The notes under the pieces were generated by a model. The model searched no databases. It was not told where the DNA came from and saw only the letters and a list, made by a program, of their open reading frames with translations. A stretch of DNA of 64,000 nt from Methylothermaceae bacterium (GTDB taxonomy: Bacteria > Pseudomonadota > Gammaproteobacteria > Methylococcales > Methylothermaceae), in contig JALSIB010000006.1 of the NCBI GenBank assembly GCA_026981855.1, positions 1 to 64,000 of the forward strand. The letters are read 5' to 3'. Positions 1 to 9,556 of the stretch are shown in pieces (the first letter of the stretch is position 1; each line of letters starts with the position of its first letter). The position numbers and the translations under genes are program-made.

Positions 1-142
1 GTTCAATGGGTTATTGCTATACACATTTTACCCGATCAGGAACCCCGATCCTCTCGTTTTGAACCCCTTTTTATCCGTATATCAATGCCTTGCGCTGACC
101 GCTTGGGAAAATTGGGGAGACACTAGAAAAAACCTCACCCGT

Positions 143-706
143 TCAGCGAATGACAACAGTGGTTCCCACATCGATCCAGCGGCGCAAGCGATCGATCTGG
201 GCATTCGTCAGGGCGATGCACCCCCGGGTCCAGTTGAAGCGCCCATGAATGCGTGGGTCGGCCTTTCCGAGACCATGGATACCTATATAACCTCCGAGCG
301 GAGAATTTTGCGGCGGGATTTCGGATTGAAAGTTCGCCCGAATGAAAGCGCGCAAGGTCGGCTGATCCAATATGCCCTCTCGCCAACCCCACTTGACATA
401 AGAAAGGTTTGGATAGTCCAGACCGAAAAAAAGATGATATTTGCTCTTCTCGTTGATCCAGGCGACATGGAACACTCCCAGGGGCGTCTTGTTGTCACCG
501 CTCACTTTCTCCCGGGTGACTCCATTGCGCCCGAAGGCGATGTTGTCGAAACGCTCGACGGCCTTGTCCCCGCGCATCACCGAGAGGCGCTGTTTTCCGG
601 TCTCCACCAGCACCCATACCCCCCGTCCCGGCTCTGCCGGCAGGACAGTTGCATACCATCCCAACAAAAGGCACAAAACAGATACCAGCCAATGTCTCTT
701 GCTCAT
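143..706 (-). CDS. L,D-transpeptidase (YkuD family), exported
   Basis: 187 aa. An N-terminal hydrophobic stretch (residues 6-20) looks like a signal peptide, so the protein should act in the periplasm. The C-terminal half carries the YkuD signature: an HG motif (IGIHGLG) followed about 15 residues later by WTRGCIALTN, which contains the catalytic cysteine. The family makes 3-3 peptidoglycan cross-links or attaches proteins to peptidoglycan. The ATG at 706 is chosen because it begins just before the signal peptide; the reading frame stays open far upstream only because it is antisense to pgm. It is divergent from pgm. The small size suits the stand-alone catalytic type without LysM domains. 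Substrate is not predictable from sequence. Confidence 0.88.
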   Translation of the reverse strand: MSKRHWLVSVLCLLLGWYATVLPAEPGRGVWVLVETGKQRLSVMRGDKAVERFDNIAFGRNGVTREKVSGDNKTPLGVFHVAWINEKSKYHLFFGLDYPNLSYVKWGWREGILDQPTLRAFIRANFQSEIPPQNSPLGGYIGIHGLGKADPRIHGRFNWTRGCIALTNAQIDRLRRWIDVGTTVVIR

Positions 707-793
707 GTACCGACCACAGGGCTTGATGTTAAACTCGAACCATTCAAATACATCGGGAGAAAGCCGTCCATGGATGGAGATATTGATAAATGA

Positions 794-2470
<1,677 letters not shown>

Positions 2471-2480
2471 TACCCTCGAA

Positions 2481-2515
2481 CCGAAGGCCGGGGAGGGACG
2501 CCTCCCGGCCTTCGG
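2481..2515. terminator. Bidirectional terminator hairpin between pgm and the symporter gene
   Basis: A GC-rich hairpin (left arm begins CCGAAGGCCGGG, right arm ends CCGGCCTTCGG, one bulged base) sits exactly between two convergent stop codons. A short AAAA follows on the plus side; there is no long U-tract, so termination strength is uncertain. Confidence 0.55.
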
Positions 2516-2527
2516 CAAAAGCCCCTC

Positions 2528-3859
2528 TCAGCGCCGAAACCGGCTCAACCGAAACACCACCGGACTGAGGAGCAACAGCGCAATCAGATTGGGCAGGGCC
2601 ATCAGGCCATTCATGACATCGGCCACGGACCAGACGGTTTCCAGCTTTCCCAACGCCCCGGCGGGGATGGCGGCCAGCCACAGCAGCCTGTAGGGCAGAA
2701 TGACCCGCACCCCGAAAAGGAATTCGGCGCAGCGCTCTCCATAGTAACTCCACCCCAAAATGGTGGTGAAAGCGAACACCACCAGCCCGCCGCTGACGAT
2801 ATAGGCCCCATAGCCGGGCAGGCCGGCCTCGAAAGCCGCCGTCGACAGGGCGGCGCCGTTGCCGCCATCGTTCCACAGGCCACTGACGAGGATGACCAGG
2901 GCGGTGAGCGTGCAAACGACCAGGGTGTCGATGAACGTCCCCAGCATCGCCACCATGCCTTGGCGCACCGGATCGCCGGTTCTGGCTGCGGCATGGGCGA
3001 TCGGCGCACTGCCCAGACCCGCCTCGTTGGAAAAGACGCCCCGCGCCACGCCGTAACGGATCGCCGCCCACACGGCGGCGCCAGCCACCCCACCGGCCGC
3101 CGCCGAGGGATCGAAGGCTTGGGTGACGATCAGCTCCAGCGCCGCCGGCAACGCCCGCCACCGCAACACCAAAATAGCGCCTGCGGCGGCAAAATAGGAC
3201 AAAGCCATCAGCGGCACCAGCTTCGACGCCACCTGGGCGATCCGGCGGATCCCTCCAAGAATCACCGCGCCGGTCAACAGCAGCAACACCCCTCCGCTCC
3301 AGGCATGGGGAATCCGCCAGACCGACCCCAGCGCCTCGGCCACCGAATTGGCCTGGACCATGTTGCCGATGCCGAAGGCGGCAATCATGCCGAACAGGGC
3401 GAACGCCCCGCCCAACCAACGCCACCCTCGCCCCAAACCGCCCCGGATGTAGTACATCGGGCCGCCCACATACGAACCCAGCGCATCCCGCTCACGAAAC
3501 CGGACCGCCAGCACCGCCTCGGCATATTTGGTCGCCATCCCGAACAAGGCCGTCAGCCACATCCACATCACCGCTCCCGGCCCGCCCAGGGCGATGGCGG
3601 TGGCCACGCCGGCGATGTTGCCGGTACCGATGGTGGCCGACAGCGCGGTCATCAGAGCCTGGAAAGGGGTGATCTCCCCCTCGCCCTGAGCGCGGCGGCC
3701 ACGCCACAACAAGACGAAAGCGCTCCCCAGGCGTCGCCACGGCATGAAACGCAGCCCCAACGTCAGGTAGACCCCGGTGCCAAGCAGCAGCGCCAGAGTC
3801 ACCGGCCCCCAAACCACACCACCGATCATGTCCACCCACTGTCCGAATCGCGCCATCAT
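2528..3859 (-). CDS. Sodium:alanine/glycine symporter (AGCS family)
   Basis: About 443 aa, inner membrane, 10-11 hydrophobic helices. It imports small neutral amino acids with Na+. Family motifs visible are ALSATIGTGNIAGVATAI near residue 75, GGPMYYI, and SNEAGLGSAPIAHAA. Two adjacent ATG codons lie at 3859 and 3856, with GGGAGG just upstream; the second ATG gives the better spacing, so the true start could be 3856. An open frame continues further upstream to 3925 but lacks a ribosome site. Monocistronic, divergent from haoA. The exact amino acid cannot be read from sequence. Confidence 0.9.
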   Translation of the reverse strand: MMARFGQWVDMIGGVVWGPVTLALLLGTGVYLTLGLRFMPWRRLGSAFVLLWRGRRAQGEGEITPFQALMTALSATIGTGNIAGVATAIALGGPGAVMWMWLTALFGMATKYAEAVLAVRFRERDALGSYVGGPMYYIRGGLGRGWRWLGGAFALFGMIAAFGIGNMVQANSVAEALGSVWRIPHAWSGGVLLLLTGAVILGGIRRIAQVASKLVPLMALSYFAAAGAILVLRWRALPAALELIVTQAFDPSAAAGGVAGAAVWAAIRYGVARGVFSNEAGLGSAPIAHAAARTGDPVRQGMVAMLGTFIDTLVVCTLTALVILVSGLWNDGGNGAALSTAAFEAGLPGYGAYIVSGGLVVFAFTTILGWSYYGERCAEFLFGVRVILPYRLLWLAAIPAGALGKLETVWSVADVMNGLMALPNLIALLLLSPVVFRLSRFRR

Positions 3860-3956
3860 GCCCTCCCGCGCTTCTGTTTGCGGATAACTTACCCCGCCGC
3901 CGCCGGGAAGGCAAAGCTGCCACACCGGCTTCCGCGTGTTTTCGCGCCGGCGGGTG

Positions 3957-3984
3957 TTGACCTATTCCTCACGCGGGTTACCAT
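3957..3984 (+). promoter_or_regulatory. Putative sigma-70-type promoter for haoAB
   Basis: TTGACC and TACCAT separated by 16 bases, about 38 bases before the haoA start. It is the best -35/-10 pair in the gap; no sigma-54 element was seen here. Confidence 0.4.
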
Positions 3985-4021
3985 GGCGCAAAAGACAAAT
4001 ATTTCACCGGGGGAGGATGTC

Positions 4022-5608
4022 ATGTCATACCGCTTCATCGCATCATTGCTCCTTGCGCTCTCGCTGGCCGTTCCAGCCGCCTCGGCACAGCCTGGCGATG
4101 ATTCGGCCCGCCTGATCGGGCAGTACCGCCAGGCTCATCCGGGCAAAGGCAAATACGCCGACCACTGGCAGCCCATCCCCATCCAGCGTTACTGGAACCC
4201 CAAAGATTTCTACCAGCCGCCGGCCACCGTCACGGCCGAAGTCACGCGCGATCAGTGCGTCGGCTGCCACCAGGACATCACGCCGGGATTCGTCCATGCG
4301 TGGAAGAACAGCACCCACGCGCATCTCGACCGCATCCGCACGCTCCCCGGGGGGGACGTGCGCGCCTACAAGAAAGCGATTCTGGCCCGGGTCGAGGAAA
4401 CGCTGGAAAAGCAGGGCCTGCTCGAACGGGGGAAACGGTTGCGGGAAGTGGGCTGCATCGACTGTCATGGGGGGGTGGGCAGACAAAAGATCCGTCACGA
4501 CCGGGATCTGCGGATGCCCGACCGGGCGGTGTGCGGAACCTGCCACCTGGAGCAGTTCGCCCAGGCCGAATCGGAAAAAGCGCAGACCTGGCCCCAGAAC
4601 CAATGGCCCCAGGGGCACCCCTCCCACGCGGTGGACTGGAAAGCCAACGTGAAAACCGCCATCTGGGCCGGCATGGCCGAGCGTGAGATCGCCCAGGGCT
4701 GCGACATGTGCCACTATCAGCAGAACAAGTGCGACGGCTGCCACACCCGGCACAGTTTCTCCGCCGCCGAGGCCCGCCAACCGGAAGCCTGCGCCACCTG
4801 TCACAACGGCGTCGATCACAACGAATACGAAAATTACCTGCTGTCGAAACACGGCACCGTCTACCAGACTCACAAGGCCAAATGGAATTTCGAGGCGCCC
4901 TTGAAGGACGCTTTCACCAAAGGGGGGTATACGGCGCCCACCTGCCAGCTCTGCCACTTCGAGTATCAAGGTGAATTCAGCCACAACCTGGTGCGCAAGG
5001 TTCGCTGGGGCTTCAATCCCACCCCCGCCATCGCGGACAATCTCGATCATCCCTGGTTCAAGGAGCGTCTGGACGCCTGGGTCGGAACCTGCAGCCGATG
5101 CCACTCGCCCCGCTTTGCCCGCACCTGGATGGAAACCGCCGACAAAGGCATCCTCCAGGGGCTGGCGCTGGAACAGGAAGCCAGGAAAGTCGTTCAGGAC
5201 CTCTACGACGATGGATTGCTGGTGGGTCAGAAAACCAACCGTCCGGCGCCCCCCTTGCCGGAAAAGGACGCTGCCGGCGGATTCTTCCAGTTGTTCTGGG
5301 CCCGGGGCAACAACCCCTCGCGGGTGGAAAGAGTCTATGCCGACATGTGGGAGCACGACCTGATCAAACTCTACAAAGGGCTGGTCCACGCCAACCCCGG
5401 TGGTTTCACCTATAGCGAAGGCTGGTCCCCCCTGCTGCGCGACTATACCGAGATCATGGACGAAAACACCCGCCTGCGGGGCGAGGCGAAGCTGCGCCAC
5501 GCAGGGGTGCCGGGGATACCCGGCCTGGCGTCCCTGGACCCCCGCCTGCCCCTCGGCGCCGTCTTGATCCTTGGCGGCCTGGCAGTCATCGGGCGGCGAA
5601 AGCCCTGA
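4022..5608 (+). CDS. haoA: Octaheme hydroxylamine oxidoreductase
   Basis: 528 aa with a signal peptide (cleavage likely after ASA, residue 22). It has eight CxxCH heme sites: CVGCH, CIDCH, CGTCH, CDMCH, CDGCH, CATCH, CQLCH and CSRCH. HAO oxidises hydroxylamine (to NO or nitrite) in the periplasm; in methanotrophs it removes hydroxylamine formed when methane monooxygenase oxidises ammonia. The tyrosine-containing stretch GFTYSEGWSP (Tyr at about 464) lies where the P460 cross-linking tyrosine of the ammonia-oxidiser enzyme is expected, which is an inference from position. A C-terminal hydrophobic helix ending GRRKP could anchor it to the membrane. GGGGGAGG sits 5 bases before the ATG. haoB overlaps the stop by one base. 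Confidence 0.92.
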   Translation: MSYRFIASLLLALSLAVPAASAQPGDDSARLIGQYRQAHPGKGKYADHWQPIPIQRYWNPKDFYQPPATVTAEVTRDQCVGCHQDITPGFVHAWKNSTHAHLDRIRTLPGGDVRAYKKAILARVEETLEKQGLLERGKRLREVGCIDCHGGVGRQKIRHDRDLRMPDRAVCGTCHLEQFAQAESEKAQTWPQNQWPQGHPSHAVDWKANVKTAIWAGMAEREIAQGCDMCHYQQNKCDGCHTRHSFSAAEARQPEACATCHNGVDHNEYENYLLSKHGTVYQTHKAKWNFEAPLKDAFTKGGYTAPTCQLCHFEYQGEFSHNLVRKVRWGFNPTPAIADNLDHPWFKERLDAWVGTCSRCHSPRFARTWMETADKGILQGLALEQEARKVVQDLYDDGLLVGQKTNRPAPPLPEKDAAGGFFQLFWARGNNPSRVERVYADMWEHDLIKLYKGLVHANPGGFTYSEGWSPLLRDYTEIMDENTRLRGEAKLRHAGVPGIPGLASLDPRLPLGAVLILGGLAVIGRRKP

Positions 5609-6540
5609 TGCCGCGCCGCCTCCTGACGGGCGGCCTGCTGCTTCTTGCCGGGGCCGCCCTGCTTCTTTGGGCCCTTGTGCCGGAGCGGGAGACGTGGACC
5701 ATCGAAAAAACGCCGCTTCCCATCCCGCCCGGGCTGGTCAGTCATTACCCGCCAGAGGGGTTCGAACGATGGGAGGTGGAACAGAAAAAGACCGGCAGGC
5801 GGTTGACCTTCCATGTCATCCATTACCGGGACACAGGCGGGAGGAGGCGCCAGGCCATCCTGCCACAACCCGGGTCCGCCGCATGGCGGGCATGGATGGA
5901 GCTGGCTGAAAGCCTGCGGCAACGGAAAGAGCGCGATGCCCTGATTCTCACTTGGTGGGACAACGCCCAGCGGATCGATTTTCTCACCGGCATCCCCGTT
6001 TGGACGAGACGTCCCCCCGCCGAGGCCTTTACCGAAAATCAGCGCGATCTGTGGCGCCAACTGAGCGGGGGGTTCGGCGACAGCCAAGGCCACCTGAAAC
6101 GATTGGCCGGCTGGCTGAGCCGGACAGATGAGCGGTTGCCCAAGGCGATCGAAGAAGCGCTTTCCGGCAGATCCATCCATTTGCTCATTTCCAGCGACGA
6201 CCTTTCCCATGTGAATGAATTCGAGCGCCTGACGGGGCGCAAACTCCCTTTGGATGTCCGCATCTTCCCTTCAACCGGAAACCTGCATGGCCAAATCTCC
6301 GCAGTCCAGGCATGGGCGCAAGAAACCGGCGGCATCTACCTGCCCCAGGCCATTCCCGGCGGAATCGCCGCCTGGCGGCTCAAGCGGACGGATCCTGCGC
6401 CGCTTCTGCTGCAACTTTTGCCATTCACCTATCCCGAGCCGCGACCGATGACGAGACTAAAATTGGTTTATCACTCTCCCGGCGGTAAACTGAATCTATA
6501 TCAGCCCTTCAGAGGGGAAGGTAGCGATCACTCACAATGA
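5608..6540 (+). CDS. haoB: HaoB, hydroxylamine-oxidation accessory protein
   Basis: 310 aa. An N-terminal hydrophobic segment (about residues 5-24) suggests a membrane-anchored or exported protein; the rest is soluble with no heme motif. The start ATG shares one base with the haoA TGA, so the two are translationally coupled. HaoB is a protein of unknown biochemical role encoded immediately after haoA in methanotrophs; identification here rests mainly on that position, size and N-terminal anchor. No recognised catalytic motif is visible. No clear terminator follows; a new promoter region for the next cassette begins about 15 bases after the stop. Confidence 0.75.
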   Translation: MPRRLLTGGLLLLAGAALLLWALVPERETWTIEKTPLPIPPGLVSHYPPEGFERWEVEQKKTGRRLTFHVIHYRDTGGRRRQAILPQPGSAAWRAWMELAESLRQRKERDALILTWWDNAQRIDFLTGIPVWTRRPPAEAFTENQRDLWRQLSGGFGDSQGHLKRLAGWLSRTDERLPKAIEEALSGRSIHLLISSDDLSHVNEFERLTGRKLPLDVRIFPSTGNLHGQISAVQAWAQETGGIYLPQAIPGGIAAWRLKRTDPAPLLLQLLPFTYPEPRPMTRLKLVYHSPGGKLNLYQPFRGEGSDHSQ

Positions 6541-6556
6541 AGCCACACACAATGGA

Positions 6557-6573
6557 TGTCAGATTTTTTTACA
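6557..6573 (+). promoter_or_regulatory. Putative activator site shared with the PEP-CTERM gene
   Basis: The 17-mer TGTCAGATTTTTTTACA matches 14 of 17 positions of TGTCAAAATATTTTACA at 25365-25381. Its centre is about 88 bases before the predicted start of transcription, a usual distance for a sigma-54 enhancer-binding protein. PrsR of the PEP-CTERM system is the natural candidate, but that is inference. Confidence 0.5.
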
Positions 6574-6626
6574 TTATCCAATTATTCGGGCGACGGCTGG
6601 TTCACGAAGCGAGCAACCACAACACA

Positions 6627-6643
6627 TGGCCTGAAAATTGCTT
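6627..6643 (+). promoter_or_regulatory. Putative sigma-54 (-24/-12) promoter of the HPr-rel-A cassette
   Basis: TGGCCTGAAAATTGCTT: GG and GC lie exactly 12 bases apart and the -12 half (TTGCTT) is perfect; the -24 half differs from TGGCAC in two bases. It predicts a transcript starting near 6653 with a leader of about 45 bases. Confidence 0.55.
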
Positions 6644-6697
6644 ATAAAAACCCCAAAGAAATTAAATCCCCAACCGGCTTTGATGGAGACCCAAGAC

Positions 6698-7282
6698 ATG
6701 AGCGACAAAGAAACCCGAAACGAACAGGAAAACACACACAGCCACGTTTCCCGCAACCGCCGTACACTGATCAAATCAGCCGCCGCAGCGGCTCCCGTCG
6801 TCCTGACCCTGCGGAGCGGGGCCGCCGCCGCATTGGCAAGCGCGGACACGTGCATCGTGAGGGATCAACAAATAGCGCAAAACACAGGCCCGGGAGTCAA
6901 TGGCATTCGGGTCGTCAACAACCAGGGGGATACCTGGGTTCGAACGTTGACCCGTTGCAGAACACTGCAAGGCACCAACAGTACCGGCAACACTTTCCAG
7001 TTCAGGGTTTACAAAGACCCTACGGGAAGCACCACACCGGCCAATTGGTACAAGGCAAACAATGAAAACAAAATCTACCGTAATTCCTCCCCGGGAAAAA
7101 TGATCAATATAACCAACAACAAGGAATTCGATATCATAAACACCTACGATTGCAACATTCTGGTGCTTTTTGACCAGAATGGTAACGTGATCAGCTTTGG
7201 AAGGTTCAATACGAGCAATGGAAGCGACAACGATGTGGGCCTTCCCATCACCAACTCGTGCTGGGCCTCCATCAATCCTTAA
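6698..7282 (+). CDS. Small exported protein, first gene of the HPr-rel-A cassette
   Basis: 194 aa, no known domain. A hydrophilic N-terminus is followed by RNRRTLIKS (twin arginine at 21-22), an Ala/Val/Leu-rich segment and the stretch APVVLTLRSGAAAA ending at ASADTC (Cys52). The mature part is Asn/Thr/Ser-rich with four cysteines (52, about 89, 152 and 188) and looks extracellular. The N-terminus resembles a Tat-like signal, possibly with Cys52 as a modified or lipid-linked residue, but there is no standard lipobox. The ATG at 6698 follows GGAG at good distance; the open frame reaches back to 6638 without better support. It may be the substrate of the three downstream genes, which is inference from gene order. 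Confidence 0.7.
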   Translation: MSDKETRNEQENTHSHVSRNRRTLIKSAAAAAPVVLTLRSGAAAALASADTCIVRDQQIAQNTGPGVNGIRVVNNQGDTWVRTLTRCRTLQGTNSTGNTFQFRVYKDPTGSTTPANWYKANNENKIYRNSSPGKMINITNNKEFDIINTYDCNILVLFDQNGNVISFGRFNTSNGSDNDVGLPITNSCWASINP

Positions 7283-7290
7283 GATTAAAG

Positions 7291-7566
7291 ATGAATGCCC
7301 AGCGGCGCTGGCGAACCAATAAAAGTCACCTTTTATGGGAAGTCTGGCCCCGGGAAGCTGTGATCTATAACTCCCTTTCGGGGGAAACGCATTATCTGAA
7401 TCATTTGGCGATGCGGCTCCTGCAAAAAATGGAACAGGGTCCGATAAGCGAGGAAGCACTATCAGATTTCATTGGTAAAAAAGAAACCATTGATGATTCA
7501 GACGCCCAGCTGAAACAGTTTCTTCAGCAATTCGACCAGTTGGGCCTGATCGAGCCCGCAGAGTGA
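7291..7566 (+). CDS. PqqD-like protein of the HPr-rel-A system
   Basis: 91 aa. The PqqD-like pattern of a short beta-rich start, LxxxxVIYNSLSGETHYLN, then a helical half (LAMRLLQKMEQGPIS and a C-terminal FLQQFDQLGLI) is visible. PqqD-fold proteins bind leader peptides and present them to modifying enzymes. Placement directly before an HprK-related kinase and a nucleotidyltransferase matches the HPr-rel-A neighbourhood. The start ATG lies 8 bases after the previous stop, and the stop overlaps the GTG start of the kinase gene, so the genes are co-translated. No radical SAM gene is nearby. Confidence 0.75.
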   Translation: MNAQRRWRTNKSHLLWEVWPREAVIYNSLSGETHYLNHLAMRLLQKMEQGPISEEALSDFIGKKETIDDSDAQLKQFLQQFDQLGLIEPAE

Positions 7567-8471
7567 AGATCGCCGAGCACAGCCGCCCGGAGCTGACGAA
7601 GCGCCTCGCCTCTCCAGACGGGTTGCGGCTGGAGGTGGGGCCTTTCAGTGTCCGTATTCGAAGCGAAACCGGGGTGTTTCCTCCCTTCCTTCGTTCCCTC
7701 TATGCCGACTTCCCCTTGTCTTCCCCGGAGACCGTCGCCGATTTCAGAATCCGGCTCCGCCGCCCGAAAACCTTCCGCCGGTTTCTTCAGCCCCAGATCA
7801 TCTTCGAAAGCGACGGCCAAAAACTGTTCCAGCCTTTCCCCCTTTCCCACGCCCCGCCGCTTTTCGAATGGGGCCTCAACTGGTGCATCGGCACCCGGGC
7901 CCACCAGTATCTCATCCTCCATGCCGCGGTTCTGGAACGAGGGGGACGGGCCGTCATCATGCCCGCCTTGCCGGGCTCGGGCAAGAGCACCCTGTGCGCG
8001 GCGCTGATGCTGCATGGCTGGCGGCTGCTGTCGGACGAGTTCGGCCTGGTTCGGGCCGAAGGCCTGCTCGACCCGATTCCCCGTCCCATCCCGCTGAAGA
8101 ACCAATCGATCGGGGTCATCCGCCGATACGCTCCGCAAGCGACCCTGGGTCCCGAATTTCCCAAGACCCGCAAAGGGACGGTGGCGCATCTGAAACCCAC
8201 GCCGGCCAGCGTGGCACGCATGCGGGAAACGGCCGAACCGGCCTGGATCGTCTTCCCCCGCTATCAGGAAGACAGCCCGGCGCGGCTGTCGCCGCTGGTT
8301 CCCTCCTACGCCCTGCTCAAGCTGGCCACCAACGCTTTCAATTACGAGGTACTGGGGGCGGAAGGATTCCGCCGTGCCGGCCGCTTGATCCGCCGGTGCG
8401 AACTCTACAGCTTCCAGTACGGCCATCTGGAGGATGCCATGAATGTTTTCGACTCCCTTCCAGGCCGATGA
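7563..8471 (+). CDS. HprK-related kinase A
   Basis: 302 aa, GTG start overlapping the previous TGA (GTGA). A P-loop PALPGSGKSTLCA (about residues 134-146) is followed by LLSDEFGLVR, resembling the acidic Walker B-like region of HPr kinase/phosphorylase. True HprK phosphorylates HPr on a serine; this subfamily lacks the N-terminal HprK domain and has no known substrate. The phosphate carrier HPr is not encoded nearby. The gene is coupled to the nucleotidyltransferase gene by an ATGA overlap. Kinase activity is likely from the intact P-loop; the target, perhaps the small exported protein or a sugar, is unknown. Confidence 0.8.
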   Translation: MKIAEHSRPELTKRLASPDGLRLEVGPFSVRIRSETGVFPPFLRSLYADFPLSSPETVADFRIRLRRPKTFRRFLQPQIIFESDGQKLFQPFPLSHAPPLFEWGLNWCIGTRAHQYLILHAAVLERGGRAVIMPALPGSGKSTLCAALMLHGWRLLSDEFGLVRAEGLLDPIPRPIPLKNQSIGVIRRYAPQATLGPEFPKTRKGTVAHLKPTPASVARMRETAEPAWIVFPRYQEDSPARLSPLVPSYALLKLATNAFNYEVLGAEGFRRAGRLIRRCELYSFQYGHLEDAMNVFDSLPGR

Positions 8472-9526
8472 ACGACCGGCAAATTCTCCTTCGGGCGCTT
8501 CGCGCTCCCTCGATCTGCCGCGACCTTTCCAACCGGGAATGGGAAAGCCTCCTCGCCCTCAGCGACCGGGCCAGGTTGACCGCCACCCTGGCATGGAGGC
8601 TCGAACGCCACGGTCTGGAAGACGCAATCCCTCCCGGCGCGCGGCGGCAATTGCAGGCCAGCCGGGTCTTCGCCGACTTCCGCAACCGCCAGATCCTGTG
8701 GGAGATGAACCGGGTGCAGCGGGTGCTGAGAAAGGCGGATTTCGATGTCATCGCCCTGAAAGGCGGCGCCTATCTGCTGCTCGACCTGCCGCTTGCGAGG
8801 GGACGCCTGCCGGCGGATCTCGACATCCTGGTCGAACGGAAAAATCTGGCCGCCATGGAGGATCTGCTGCTTGCCGAAGGCTGGCAAACCACCAAACTGG
8901 ACGACTACGACCAGCGTTACTACCGGGAATGGATGCACGAAATCCCCCCCTTGCGCCACCCGGAACGGAAGGTGGAAGTGGACGTCCATCACGCCCTGCT
9001 CCCGATGACCGCCAGAATCCAGGCCAGTCCGGAGCTGCTGTGGCCGTCGGCCCGCGCGGTCGAGGGCAGCCGGTTCAAGGTGCTGGCGCCGGAAGACCTG
9101 GTTCTCCACGCCGTTGTCCATTTGTTTTACGACTCCGATTTCGACAACCGGCTGCGCGATCTCCTGGACATCGACGAGCTGCTGCGCTTCCACGCCCGGC
9201 GGGAAGAAGGCTTCTGGCGACGCCTGTCGCGGCGGGCCGCCGATCACGGCCTGACCCGTCCCCTGGCCTACGCCCTGCATTGTTGCCACCGCCTTCTGGA
9301 CACGCCGGTCCCGGCTGACGCCCGCCTGAGCGGAACCATCCCCCCCTGGCTGCTGCGATGGATGACGCTCCTGATCCACCAGGCCCTGCCGCCGCCAACG
9401 ACGCATCGCTTCGCGCCCCTCGACGCCACTGCCCGCTGGCTGCTCTACGTCCGCTCCCACTACCTGCGCATGCCGCTGCGGCTACTGCTCCCCCATCTGG
9501 CCTACAAGGCCTGGAAACGCAATTGA
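8468..9526 (+). CDS. Nucleotidyltransferase-fold protein (NTP_transf_5 type)
   Basis: 352 aa. The family hallmark is visible as VIALKGGAYLLL, then LPADLDILVE (metal-binding D-x-D near residue 117) and VEVDVHHAL (third acidic site). The C-terminal half is helical and rich in His, Arg and Leu. Such proteins are found in surface-polysaccharide and HPr-rel-A loci, but the transferred nucleotide and acceptor are not established. The ATG overlaps the kinase stop (ATGA). It is the last gene of the cassette; no terminator is obvious before the convergent ATPase gene 30 bases away. Confidence 0.78.
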   Translation: MNDRQILLRALRAPSICRDLSNREWESLLALSDRARLTATLAWRLERHGLEDAIPPGARRQLQASRVFADFRNRQILWEMNRVQRVLRKADFDVIALKGGAYLLLDLPLARGRLPADLDILVERKNLAAMEDLLLAEGWQTTKLDDYDQRYYREWMHEIPPLRHPERKVEVDVHHALLPMTARIQASPELLWPSARAVEGSRFKVLAPEDLVLHAVVHLFYDSDFDNRLRDLLDIDELLRFHARREEGFWRRLSRRAADHGLTRPLAYALHCCHRLLDTPVPADARLSGTIPPWLLRWMTLLIHQALPPPTTHRFAPLDATARWLLYVRSHYLRMPLRLLLPHLAYKAWKRN

Positions 9527-9556
9527 TCGCGCCAGTTCACAATCGCTGACGCGCGG

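Noticed and set aside
6541-7065. A 169-codon frame overlapping the small exported protein gene
   Set aside because: Different frame from the RR-signal protein, no signal or domain, and it runs through the predicted promoter.
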